DNA of 64,000 nt, from the NCBI RefSeq assembly GCF_001423425.1, contig NZ_LMNX01000003.1:860857-924856 (forward strand). The letters are read 5' to 3'. The translations under genes and the position numbers were made by a program. This DNA comes from Rhizobium sp. Leaf306. GTDB lineage: Bacteria > Pseudomonadota > Alphaproteobacteria > Rhizobiales > Rhizobiaceae. The notes below the pieces were generated by a model, which was not told the origin of the DNA, did no database searches, and was given only the letters and a program-made list of their open reading frames with translations. Shown piece by piece: positions 27,136 through 35,473 of this stretch (its first letter is position 1; every line of letters begins with the position of its first letter).

Positions 27136-27891
27136 ATGGACGCAACTGATCTCAACCACGTTCAAAAAGCAAATCCGAAGACCGTTGAAGACGAAGCACA
27201 CCGTTTGCTTCCAGAGGCGCTTATGCTTCTGGGTTTTGTATCGCTGATCTTTGCAACTGTGCCGGAAATCGACCTGATCGTCAGTCGTTATTTCTGGGAT
27301 CCCATCGCGGGCTTCGCTTTCGAGGAAAACAGTTTCCTCATTGCGTTTCGTGACCTCAACAGGCTTCTGCCTTGGGTCGTGATCGGGTTTGCAATCGTGC
27401 TTTTGCTTGCAAGTCCTTTCCTCAGGAACCCGAAATACTCAGCCGCACCGCATAAGTTGTTATTCGTGCTGACGTTCTTTGCAGCAGGTCCGGGGCTGGG
27501 CGTTCAAGTCATCAAGATGCTGGTCGGGAGGGCGCGTCCAAGAGCACTCGACGAATTCGGCGGCAGTGCGATCTTTACCCCTCCGTGGCAGCTCACCGAC
27601 CAATGCGTCAGGAATTGTTCCTTCATCTCGGGAGAGGCCGCAAGCGCCTTTGCGCTGCTCACACTTGTCGTGTTCGTCACCCCCAGACACCGGACAACTT
27701 ATCTCGCAGCGGTCGGCATTGTCGCGGCAGCCTTCTCATTCAACCGAGTGATGTTCGGAGGCCACTTCCTCTCGGACGTGGTGATTGCCTGGAATGTGAT
27801 GTTCGTTCTGGCCGTGCTCCTCTGGCAATCGTTTTCTCAAAACGCGCCTCAGATCGACGCACTATTTAAGAGAGATCCGTGCCGAACGTAA
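27136..27891 (+). CDS. PAP2-superfamily membrane phosphatase
   Basis: 251 residues with about six membrane spans. The three-part phosphatase signature is present: KMLVGRARPR near residue 127, SGEAASAF near 163, and RVMFGGHFLSDVV near 203-215, where the last His and Asp form the catalytic pair. Such enzymes remove phosphate from lipid substrates at the periplasmic face, for example lipid A, phosphatidylglycerol phosphate or undecaprenyl diphosphate. Its divergent two-component neighbours suggest regulated envelope remodelling. The exact lipid is not predictable from sequence. Confidence 0.9.
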   Translation: MDATDLNHVQKANPKTVEDEAHRLLPEALMLLGFVSLIFATVPEIDLIVSRYFWDPIAGFAFEENSFLIAFRDLNRLLPWVVIGFAIVLLLASPFLRNPKYSAAPHKLLFVLTFFAAGPGLGVQVIKMLVGRARPRALDEFGGSAIFTPPWQLTDQCVRNCSFISGEAASAFALLTLVVFVTPRHRTTYLAAVGIVAAAFSFNRVMFGGHFLSDVVIAWNVMFVLAVLLWQSFSQNAPQIDALFKRDPCRT

Positions 27892-28464
27892 GTCTTCGTC
27901 GAGATCGCATCAGAGCGTGCGGCCCACCGTCGTCATGGCGCTGGATAAGGCCATCGCGACGTCATGCCTGAGAAACTCGTGGAGCGCTCTTTCGGATAAA
28001 TAGACAACTTGGATGGGAGACCTGTCGGCAAGAAGGCTGGAGTCAGCCGGACGGACGGCTCAACAAGGTTCGCTCAAACAGATTCTCGACTGGAGCTAGA
28101 TTAAGCCAAATTCGATCGTGCGCTGGCCTGATCGACTTCTTACAGATGGAGGTCCTCGATGTGATGGAGCAGCAGTTGGCCGCAGTTGCGCAGAACAATT
28201 CGTCGCCATGATCGCTGCCAGCAAAATCGACATAAAACACAAACTCGAAAAGAGATGTTTACCGGAAATTCGCAAGGTTCAGTGATTCCGGGTGCCGAGC
28301 GCACAGAGGCTCATAATTTGCCCCCTGAACACAATCAGATCCCACAATCAAACAATGGATCAAATCCAGTAAACTGTTGCAAGCACTCGTTTATTTGCTG
28401 CGCATCCGGCTGACCCAAAAGCCTCTGAAAAATTGCCCGCGGATTCGCCGGCCCTTCGTACGGC
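27892..28464. other. Intergenic region, no gene seen
   Basis: About 570 bases of somewhat lower GC between the convergent PAP2 and LacI genes. Short frames exist, but none has a start signal or a family resemblance. It may hold decayed sequence; no IS ends or strong terminators were recognised. Confidence 0.4.
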
Positions 28465-29487
28465 TCAAAGGTTTTCCTTGAGTAGAATTTCGATGCGGAT
28501 CTTTTCCTGTGCGGCGAGCGGCTCGCGGGCATCCGAGCGGGCGCGCATGATGCGAATTGCACTGCGCACCGCATGGCCCGGATCCTGTGCGATCACGGCA
28601 TCGATACGGTCGTCCCGGAGCGCCTGTTCGGTGAAGGGAGTTCGCTCGTGGACAACCACGGCAATGGTGCCGAGATCGACGTTTCCGGCAGCAGCCAGGA
28701 TCGGCACGCGAGCCTCTGCGCTCAGCACGTAGATTCCGGAAACATCGCGATTGCCGGCCAACACGCGGGCCATCACCTGCTGGCTACGTGCCTCGTCGGC
28801 GTGGGTTTCGATGGACGGCAGACAGGTCAGATGCGGAAAGGCGCTGTTGATCACGTGGTCGAAGCCAAGGCGGCGCTGGATGCTGTCGAGCGACTGCATG
28901 GTTTCCGCGATCACCATGACCTTTCCCGGATGGGAACCCGCAAGCATGCCCATCAGCTTGCCCGCACTCGCACCCGCCGCAAAGTTGTCGATACCGACGA
29001 AATCAGCCTCTGGCAGCTTTTCCTGACCGGACAGGAATTGCACCACCTTGATGTTGCGCTGGAGAAGCCGCGCCATGGCGTCTCGCACCTGAGGCGATTC
29101 GGGCGCCATGACAGCCACGCCATCGACCTCCTCCTTGTCGAGGCTGGAGAGCAGCTTTGCCACGCCATGCGCATCGTCGATCCCGATCTGGCGGTAGGCA
29201 ATCTCGGTGAGGTCGCCCTTGAGCGCATCGGTCAGCTCTTCAACGTGCCGCAGGAGCTCCTTGAGGTATAGATCGCCGCTTGCCGGAAGCAGGAAAAGAA
29301 AACGGTACACCTTGTTGCGGGCAAGGCTGACAGCCGCCGGATTTCGAACGAAGCCGATCCGCTCGATTGCGTCATTGACCAGCCGGGCGGCCTTCGGGCT
29401 CACATTCGGTCGTTCGTTCAAGACACGATCGACCGTTGCAAGGCTGACGCCTGCAGCCTCGGCCAGATCCTTCGCTGTTGGACGCAT
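28465..29487 (-). CDS. LacI-family transcriptional regulator
   Basis: 340 residues from the ATG at 29487, which has GGAAG upstream; the frame is open for 210 further bases without family character. The LacI helix-turn-helix is at the very start (TAKDLAEAAGVSLATVDRVL, then NERPNVSPKAARLVNDAIER). A periplasmic-binding-type sugar domain follows (EVDGVAVMAPESPQVRDAMA, FVGIDNFAAGASAGKLMGML). It is divergent from the sugar/polyol ABC operon and should repress it through the palindromic site at 29548-29599. Confidence 0.92.
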   Translation of the reverse strand: MRPTAKDLAEAAGVSLATVDRVLNERPNVSPKAARLVNDAIERIGFVRNPAAVSLARNKVYRFLFLLPASGDLYLKELLRHVEELTDALKGDLTEIAYRQIGIDDAHGVAKLLSSLDKEEVDGVAVMAPESPQVRDAMARLLQRNIKVVQFLSGQEKLPEADFVGIDNFAAGASAGKLMGMLAGSHPGKVMVIAETMQSLDSIQRRLGFDHVINSAFPHLTCLPSIETHADEARSQQVMARVLAGNRDVSGIYVLSAEARVPILAAAGNVDLGTIAVVVHERTPFTEQALRDDRIDAVIAQDPGHAVRSAIRIMRARSDAREPLAAQEKIRIEILLKENL

Positions 29488-29547
29488 GACGACTTCCCAT
29501 GATTTCCGCCTTCCAGAGCTTTCCTTCAAAACATCAGCAAACGCAAG

Positions 29548-29599
29548 AATTGATGTGCGCACCTCAAAAATCACTTGCTTTGAGGTGCGCACATCAATT
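29548..29599. promoter_or_regulatory. Perfect inverted repeat with 21-bp arms, probable LacI-family operator
   Basis: Arms at 29548-29568 and 29579-29599 are exact reverse complements, separated by 10 bases. Each arm contains the self-complementary core GTGCGCAC flanked by TGAT and CTCAAA. The two cores are therefore two face-to-face operator copies about 30 bp (three helical turns) apart. Position between the divergent LacI gene and the transporter operon makes it the likely control site. It could also form a strong RNA hairpin in either leader transcript. Confidence 0.7.
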
Positions 29600-29744
29600 A
29601 GCCTCCATCTGGGTTCGGGAGAGGCATCCATTACACCCCGTTCCGCTGGAGGAGGCCGGCCAGAGATTAGGGTCCGGAGCCGGCATTTGGCCCGCAAGGG
29701 CGTTTCGCCATCCGCAGGAGACCGGACGGCGCTGGGAGGATGAC

Positions 29745-31088
29745 ATGATGAAATCGCTTTACGTGAAAGGTCTGCTTACTGCCGGAACGGTCGCCTGTTC
29801 GATGGGTTTCGGCACTATGATGGCGCATGCCGACGAAAAAGAACTGACGCTCTGCTGGGCCGCATGGGACCCGGCAAACGCACTCGTCGAACTCAGCAAG
29901 GGCTTCGAGGCGTCGTCCGGCATCAAGATGAAATTCGAGTTCGTCCCGTGGCCGAACTTCGCCGACCGCATGCTCAACGAACTCAACTCGGGCGGAAAGC
30001 TCTGCGATCTGATGATCGGCGACAGCCAGTGGATCGGCGGCGCCGCCGAGAACGGTTGGTATGTGAAGCTCAACGAGTTCTTCGACAAGGAAGGCATCAA
30101 GATGGATGCCTTCGTTCCGGCAACCGTCACGGGTTATTCCGAATGGCCGAAGAACACCCCGAACTACTGGTCGCTGCCAGCCTTCGGGGACGTGGTCGGC
30201 TGGACCTACCGCAAGGACTGGTTCGAGCGGCCCGAAATTAAGACCGCCTTCAAGGAAAAGTTCGGTCGCGACCTGACGCCGCCCGCAACCTTCGACGAAC
30301 TGAAGCAGGTCGCCGAATTCTTCCAGGGCCGCAAGATCGATGGCAAGACCGTCTACGGCGCCTCGATCTATACCGAACGTGGCTCTGAAGGCATCACGAT
30401 GGGCGTGATGGACGTGCTCTACAGCTATGGCTTCAAGTACGAAAACCCGAAGAAGCCCTATGACATGAAAGGCTTCGTCGATTCCGCAGGCGCCGTGAAG
30501 GGTCTCGAATTCTACAAGTCGCTCTATGATTGCTGCGTCGCACCGGGCACATCCAACACCTACATGGGCGAAGGCATCGACGCCTACAAATCGGGCCAGG
30601 TCGCCATGCAGATGAACTTCGCCTTTACCTGGCCGGGGTTCGAGGCTGATCCGAATGTCGGGGGCGGAAAGACTGGTTATCTCGTCAATCCCGCAGGGCC
30701 CGGTGGCGAGAAGTTCGCCCAGCTCGGCGGCCAGGGCATTTCGGTCGTCGCCAATACAGACAACATGGACGGCGCACTGGGCTACATCAAATGGTTCGCC
30801 CAGAAGGATGTACAGGACAAATGGTGGTCCATGGGCGGCTTCTCGTGCCTTCGCGCCGTTGTCGAAGACCCGAACTTTACCAAGAGCCAGCCCTATGCAC
30901 AGACCTTCCTCGACAGCATGGCGATCGTGAAGGACTTCTGGGCCGAGCCGTCCTATGCGACGCTGCTGCAGGCATCGCAGAAGCGGTTCCACGACTATGT
31001 CGTCGCTGGCAATGGCACCGCGAAGGAAGCTCTGGACGGGTTGATTGCCGACTGGACGGAAACGTTCGAGGACGAAGGCAAGCTCTGA
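29745..31088 (+). CDS. Carbohydrate ABC transporter solute-binding protein (family 1)
   Basis: 447 residues from ATG 29745, preceded by GGGAGGA. The signal peptide MMKSLYVKGLLTAGTVACSM ends near HADE. The SBP_bac_1 fold follows: CWAAWDPANALVELSKGFEA, SGGKLCDLMIGDSQWIGGAA, FGDVVGWTYRKDWF, KYENPKKPYDMKGFVDSAGA. It delivers a sugar or polyol to the two permeases that follow. A dihydroxyacetone kinase in the operon points to a three-carbon or ketose-type substrate, but the ligand is not certain. Confidence 0.92.
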   Translation: MMKSLYVKGLLTAGTVACSMGFGTMMAHADEKELTLCWAAWDPANALVELSKGFEASSGIKMKFEFVPWPNFADRMLNELNSGGKLCDLMIGDSQWIGGAAENGWYVKLNEFFDKEGIKMDAFVPATVTGYSEWPKNTPNYWSLPAFGDVVGWTYRKDWFERPEIKTAFKEKFGRDLTPPATFDELKQVAEFFQGRKIDGKTVYGASIYTERGSEGITMGVMDVLYSYGFKYENPKKPYDMKGFVDSAGAVKGLEFYKSLYDCCVAPGTSNTYMGEGIDAYKSGQVAMQMNFAFTWPGFEADPNVGGGKTGYLVNPAGPGGEKFAQLGGQGISVVANTDNMDGALGYIKWFAQKDVQDKWWSMGGFSCLRAVVEDPNFTKSQPYAQTFLDSMAIVKDFWAEPSYATLLQASQKRFHDYVVAGNGTAKEALDGLIADWTETFEDEGKL

Positions 31089-31138
31089 CACAAGAAGATC
31101 TTGGCTCCTGGATCTGATCCTGGCGCAGTGTCTCTAAT

Positions 31139-31165
31139 CTTTCCCCCGGTAATGCCGGGGGAAAG
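31139..31165 (+). other. Intercistronic stem-loop after the SBP gene
   Basis: A perfect 11-bp stem (31139-31149 with 31155-31165, core CTTTCCCCCGG) closes a 5-base loop, 50 bases after the binding-protein stop. No T-run follows, so full termination is unlikely. It probably protects the binding-protein mRNA and lowers expression of the downstream permeases. Confidence 0.6.
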
Positions 31166-31299
31166 CCAAAGCCAAGCGTTGCCGCCTGCACATCTTTAGA
31201 AACCCAGCCTGCCGGCACAACCCGAGCTTTGCCTTGTTGCCTCACCGGCCACGGCACCGCATGCGGTTGCCCTTTGGAAACGCCACACGGATCCGGACG

Positions 31300-32247
31300 A
31301 TGACCGACACACCCGCAGACCGCCTCGCCCGTGCGACGCCACAACCGGTTGCCAGACGCATCCGGGGCTTAAGCGACAGGGCCATCGCCTGGATCTTCGT
31401 AGCACCCACGATCTTCCTGCTTCTGTCGGTCAACATATTTCCGCTGATCTGGACGATCCGCCTGTCCTTCACGAACTTTGCCGCGAACAAGCCGAACGCG
31501 GAGGTGAAATGGGTCGGATTGCGCAACTACACGCGCATCCTCACCGACGCCGACACCTGGGCGAACATGCAGACGACCGCCCATTTCCTCATCTGGACGA
31601 TCACCTTCCAGGTGCTGATCGGCTTCTCCCTGGCATGGCTGATCAACCGCAAGTTCAAGGGCAACGACCTGGTGACGACGCTGATCGTCATCCCGATGAT
31701 GCTCTCGCCCGCCGTGGTCGGCAACTTCTGGACCTTCCTCTACCAGCCGCAGATCGGCCTCGTGAACTACGCCGTCGAATTCCTGACCGGCATTCCCGCC
31801 GACAGCTTCTCGATGCTTGGCCCCGGCGGCTGGGCGCGCTGGGCGATCGTGATTGTCGACACCTGGATGTGGACGCCCTTCGTCATGCTGATCTGCCTCG
31901 CCGGGCTGCGCTCCATCCCCGATTACATCTATGAAGCAGCGGAAGTCGACCGCGCATCGAAGTGGCGGCAGTTCTGGACGATCACGCTGCCGATGGCACT
32001 GCCATTCCTGATGCTTGCAGTCCTGTTCCGCGGCATCGAGAACTTCCGGATGTTCGACCTCGTGGTCCTCCTTACCGGCGGCGGGCCGGGGGACGAGACG
32101 CTGCTCGCCTCGATCGACCTCAAGCGCGAGGCCTTCGAGAAATGGCGGACCGGCTATTCCAGCGCCTATGCAATTGTCCTGTTCGTCACGGTATTCGGCC
32201 TCGCCTCCATCTACGTGAAGGCCCTGAACAAGGTTAAGGAACGATGA
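31300..32247 (+). CDS. CUT1 ABC transporter permease (MalF/UgpA type)
   Basis: 315 residues from ATG 31300; an in-frame ATG/GTG 66 bases earlier is less likely. Six spans, the first being IAWIFVAPTIFLLLSVNIFP. The coupling EAA loop is EAAEVDRASKWRQFWTITLP near residue 210-230. WTIRLSFTNF and VLLTGGGPGDETLL are typical of the family. Its stop overlaps the next permease start (ATGA). Forms the membrane channel with the following gene product. Confidence 0.92.
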   Translation: MTDTPADRLARATPQPVARRIRGLSDRAIAWIFVAPTIFLLLSVNIFPLIWTIRLSFTNFAANKPNAEVKWVGLRNYTRILTDADTWANMQTTAHFLIWTITFQVLIGFSLAWLINRKFKGNDLVTTLIVIPMMLSPAVVGNFWTFLYQPQIGLVNYAVEFLTGIPADSFSMLGPGGWARWAIVIVDTWMWTPFVMLICLAGLRSIPDYIYEAAEVDRASKWRQFWTITLPMALPFLMLAVLFRGIENFRMFDLVVLLTGGGPGDETLLASIDLKREAFEKWRTGYSSAYAIVLFVTVFGLASIYVKALNKVKER

Positions 32248-33188
32248 GCGCCCATTCCGTCACCGAACCGTCGCCCGCCTCGAAGTGGATTGCCGGCATC
32301 CTGGTCGGACTTTATGCGGTGATCACGCTGATCCCGCTCATCTGGATCATTTCGACGAGCTTCAAGTCCGGCCCGGATTCGATCAGCTATCCGCCGAAGG
32401 TCGTCTTCGAGCCGACGCTTGAAGGCTACGTAAACCTCTTCACGACACAGTCGCGCCCCTCGGCGGAAGACCTCGCCAAACTGCCGGCACCCACCACGTG
32501 GTATGACAAGATCACACGGGAAAGGGGCATGATCATTTCGGGCCCGTCGCGCTTCGGGCAACGATTCCTGAACTCGGTCATCATCGGCTTTGGCTCGACA
32601 TTCCTGTCGATCTTCCTCGGGACGCTGGCAGCCTTCGCCTTCAGCCGCTTCAAGGTGCCGCTCAAGGATGACCTCCTGTTCTTCATCCTGTCGACACGCA
32701 TGATGCCGCCGATCGCCGTCGCAATCCCGATTTACCTGATGTTCCGTCAGTTGGGGCTTTCGGATACGCACCTCGGCATGATCCTGCTTTATACGGCGGT
32801 CAACCTGTCGCTGTCGGTCTGGCTGCTCAAGGGATTTATTGACGAAATCCCGCGCGAATACGAAGAAGCGGCACTAATCGATGGCTATACCCGCTTCCAG
32901 GCCTTCTACAAAGTCGTCCTGCCGCAGGCGGCAACAGGCATCGCCTCGACCGCGATCTTCTGCCTGATCTTCGCCTGGAACGAATATGCTTTCGCAGTCC
33001 TGTTGACGAGCGGCAATGCCCAGACGGCGCCCCCCTTCATCCCGACCATCCTGTCGGTTGGCGGCGGTATCGACTGGCCGGCCGTTGCGGCTGCAGCGAC
33101 ACTGTTCCTGCTGCCCGTGATCATCTTCACCGTGCTGCTGCGCAAGCATCTGCTGCGCGGCATCACCTTCGGAGCCGTGCGCAAATGA
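32244..33188 (+). CDS. CUT1 ABC transporter permease (MalG type)
   Basis: 314 residues, longer than the usual ~280 because of an insertion near 50-90 (residues FTTQSRPSAEDLAKLPAPTT), typical of the mannitol/polyol-like subgroup. The EAA loop is EEAALIDGYTRFQAFYKVVL. ISTSFKSGPD and FAWNEYAFAVLLTS are also conserved. It starts inside the preceding stop and its own stop overlaps the next small gene, so the transporter genes are translationally coupled. Confidence 0.92.
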   Translation: MSAHSVTEPSPASKWIAGILVGLYAVITLIPLIWIISTSFKSGPDSISYPPKVVFEPTLEGYVNLFTTQSRPSAEDLAKLPAPTTWYDKITRERGMIISGPSRFGQRFLNSVIIGFGSTFLSIFLGTLAAFAFSRFKVPLKDDLLFFILSTRMMPPIAVAIPIYLMFRQLGLSDTHLGMILLYTAVNLSLSVWLLKGFIDEIPREYEEAALIDGYTRFQAFYKVVLPQAATGIASTAIFCLIFAWNEYAFAVLLTSGNAQTAPPFIPTILSVGGGIDWPAVAAAATLFLLPVIIFTVLLRKHLLRGITFGAVRK

Positions 33189-33373
33189 TGAACTTCCTTG
33201 CCCGCCTGCGCCGGTTCCGGCGACCCGAATGGGAGATGTTCGCCTCGGCGCTGATCGCGCTCGGCGTGATCATGCTCATGCAGCCGCTTTCGCTGACACT
33301 CTTTACCTTCTCCTTTCCGGTGACGCTGATCGGAACCCTCATGTTCATCGTCGTCAGTCATTTTCCGGAGTAA
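33185..33373 (+). CDS. Small two-span membrane protein in the transporter operon
   Basis: 62 residues. A basic N-terminus (FLARLRRFRRPEWE) precedes two hydrophobic segments (ASALIALGVIMLMQPLSLTL and SFPVTLIGTLMFIVVSHF). The start overlaps the permease stop and the stop is 3 bases before the ATPase ATG, so it is a genuine operon member. Small membrane proteins in the same place are known in glycerol-type ABC operons (GlpU/DUF2160), but this is shorter and not clearly the same family. It could stabilise the permease or tune transport. Function unknown. Confidence 0.75.
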   Translation: MMNFLARLRRFRRPEWEMFASALIALGVIMLMQPLSLTLFTFSFPVTLIGTLMFIVVSHFPE

Positions 33374-33376
33374 GTC

Positions 33377-34474
33377 ATGGCCCAGATTCGCGTTGAAAAC
33401 CTGCGCAAGGACTTCGGTGCCTTCAATGCGGTGAAGTCGTCCAGCTTCACCGTCGAGGATGGAGAGTTCTTCATGCTGCTCGGCCCGTCCGGCTGCGGCA
33501 AGACGACGACGCTGCGGATGATGGCCGGCCTTGAACTGCCGACCAGTGGCGAGATCTATATCGGCGGCGAAGAGGTCGGCATGAAGCGCGCGAGCGAGCG
33601 CGACATCGCCTTCGTCTTTCAGATGTTTGCGCTTTATCCGCACATGAACGTGCGCAAGAACATCTCCTATCCCTTGGTCAGCCAGGGCATAGCGCGCTCG
33701 GAAGTCGATCGCCGCGTGGCGGAAGTCGTCCGTATCCTGCAGATTGAATCCATCCTCGACAAACCGGTCGGCGGGCTTTCGGGCGGCGACCGCCAGCGCG
33801 TCGCACTCGGCCGTGCGATCGTGCGCCAGCCGAAGGCCTTCTTCATGGATGAGCCCCTCGGGGCGCTCGATGCGGAGTTCCGTGAGCATATGGCGGAGGA
33901 GCTGCGCGCCCTGCATGACCGCATGGGGGCGACCACCGTTTATGTCACCCACGACCAGCTGGAAGCCATGCAGATGGGCGACAAGATTGTCGTCATGAAC
34001 CATGGCGTGATCGAGCAATTCGGCAAGCCCCAGCAGATCTATGACTGGCCGGCAACCAAGTTCGTGGCGAAATTCATCGGCTCGCCGCCGATGTCGTTCC
34101 TGGAATTCGAAGGTGCGATCGACGACGGGGGCAACGCGGTGACGATCGGTGTATCCCGCATCGAGGTTCCAAAGTCCCGCGAAGGCCGCAAGGGTGCGCT
34201 CACGCTCGGCGTCAGGCCGGAACATGTCCACCTGTCGGACGAAGCCGGTCTTCGCGGACGGGTGGCAGCCGTCGAATATCTCGGCACCACACAGATCGTC
34301 ACGATCGAGACGGCCCATGGCGAGATCAAGGCGCGGACGGCGTCGAGCGATGCCATCCGGACGGATGTTCCCGTCGGGCTTGAATTCGATCGCCGCTCAC
34401 TCACCCTGTTTGATGCGAACAGCGGGATCGCACTGGTGTCCGAAGCCAATGAAGGAGTTCTCACCCGTGGCTGA
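33377..34474 (+). CDS. CUT1 ABC transporter ATPase, first copy (MalK/UgpC type)
   Basis: 365 residues. Walker A GPSGCGKTTTLR at ~35, Q-loop FVFQMFALYPHM, signature LSGGDRQRVALGRAI (Asp instead of Gln), Walker B AFFMDEPLGALDAEF, and switch His in YVTHDQLEAMQ. A C-terminal MalK-like regulatory domain (GALTLGVRPEHVHLSDEAG) follows. It is one of two non-identical ATPases in this operon, which probably form a heterodimer as in glycerol-type GlpS/GlpT transporters. Confidence 0.92.
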   Translation: MAQIRVENLRKDFGAFNAVKSSSFTVEDGEFFMLLGPSGCGKTTTLRMMAGLELPTSGEIYIGGEEVGMKRASERDIAFVFQMFALYPHMNVRKNISYPLVSQGIARSEVDRRVAEVVRILQIESILDKPVGGLSGGDRQRVALGRAIVRQPKAFFMDEPLGALDAEFREHMAEELRALHDRMGATTVYVTHDQLEAMQMGDKIVVMNHGVIEQFGKPQQIYDWPATKFVAKFIGSPPMSFLEFEGAIDDGGNAVTIGVSRIEVPKSREGRKGALTLGVRPEHVHLSDEAGLRGRVAAVEYLGTTQIVTIETAHGEIKARTASSDAIRTDVPVGLEFDRRSLTLFDANSGIALVSEANEGVLTRG

Positions 34475-35462
34475 AGTCGTCCTTTCCAGCATCCGCAAGT
34501 CGTTTGGCGCCACCCGCGCGCTCGACGACGTGGTGATGACCGTACCGGACGGCGCCTTCGTGGTGCTTCTCGGTCCGACCGGAGCCGGCAAGAGCACGCT
34601 GCTGCGCCTGGTCTCGGGCCTCGACACGCAGGACAGCGGCGACATCAGGATTGCCGGACAGTCCATGGCCGGGCTGACGCCGGCACAGCGCAATGTCGCC
34701 ATGGTCTTCCAGCAATATTCCCTCTACCCGCACATGACCGTGCGGCAGAACCTCGAATTTCCGCTGAAATCGCCGCTGTTGCGCACGCCGCAGGCGGTGA
34801 TCGACCAGAAGGTGAAGGCAATCGCCGAGGTCCTGCAGATCGCCCACAAGCTGGACAACCGGGCAACGGCCCTTTCGGGCGGCGAGATGCAGCGCGTGTC
34901 GATCGGCCGGGCGCTGGTCCGCAATCCGCAGATCTATCTCATGGATGAGCCGCTGAGCTCGCTCGATGCGAAACTCCGCGCCGACCTTCGGGTCGAACTG
35001 AAGAACATCCAGGCCCGGTCCGGCGCCACCTTCCTCTACGTGACGCATGACCAGATCGAGGCGATGACCATGGCAACCCATGTCGGCGTGCTCAAGGAAG
35101 GACGCCTCGTGCAGTTCGGTTCGCCGCGCGAGATCTACGAGGCGCCGGTCAGCATCTATGCCGCGACCCGGCTAGGCCAGCCGCGCATCAACGTGCTCCC
35201 CGCACACCTCTTCCCCGGAGCATCGGCGGGGGCCCATACGATCGGGCTTCGGCCCGAGCATATTCTCCAGGGAGAAGGGCAGGAAGCCAAGGTGGTCCGG
35301 GTGGAGCATCTCGGCGATCAGACGCGTCTTCATCTCATACTTGGGGAATATCCGATCATCACCGTCACCGATGCCCACACCGCCCTGAAGGGCGGCGACA
35401 TCATCAAAATCCAGCCGCACCAGCCGATCTATTTCGATGCGGCCGGAATGCGTCTCGTCTAA
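34467..35462 (+). CDS. CUT1 ABC transporter ATPase, second copy
   Basis: 331 residues from the GTG at 34467, chosen for the AAGGAG 9 bases upstream and the start AEVVLSSIRKSFGATRALDD; it overlaps the first ATPase gene by 8 bases. Walker A GPTGAGKSTLLR, signature LSGGEMQRVSIGRAL (Glu at the Gln position), Walker B IYLMDEPLSSLDAKL, switch His LYVTHDQIEAMT. The C-terminal domain is shorter than in the first copy. Both signatures deviate from LSGGQ in the same place. Confidence 0.92.
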   Translation: MAEVVLSSIRKSFGATRALDDVVMTVPDGAFVVLLGPTGAGKSTLLRLVSGLDTQDSGDIRIAGQSMAGLTPAQRNVAMVFQQYSLYPHMTVRQNLEFPLKSPLLRTPQAVIDQKVKAIAEVLQIAHKLDNRATALSGGEMQRVSIGRALVRNPQIYLMDEPLSSLDAKLRADLRVELKNIQARSGATFLYVTHDQIEAMTMATHVGVLKEGRLVQFGSPREIYEAPVSIYAATRLGQPRINVLPAHLFPGASAGAHTIGLRPEHILQGEGQEAKVVRVEHLGDQTRLHLILGEYPIITVTDAHTALKGGDIIKIQPHQPIYFDAAGMRLV

Positions 35463-35473
35463 GGGAGGGTCTC

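Noticed and set aside
29667..31091. 474-codon minus-strand frame opposite the family 1 binding protein
   Set aside because: Antisense shadow of a certain gene with good ribosome site.
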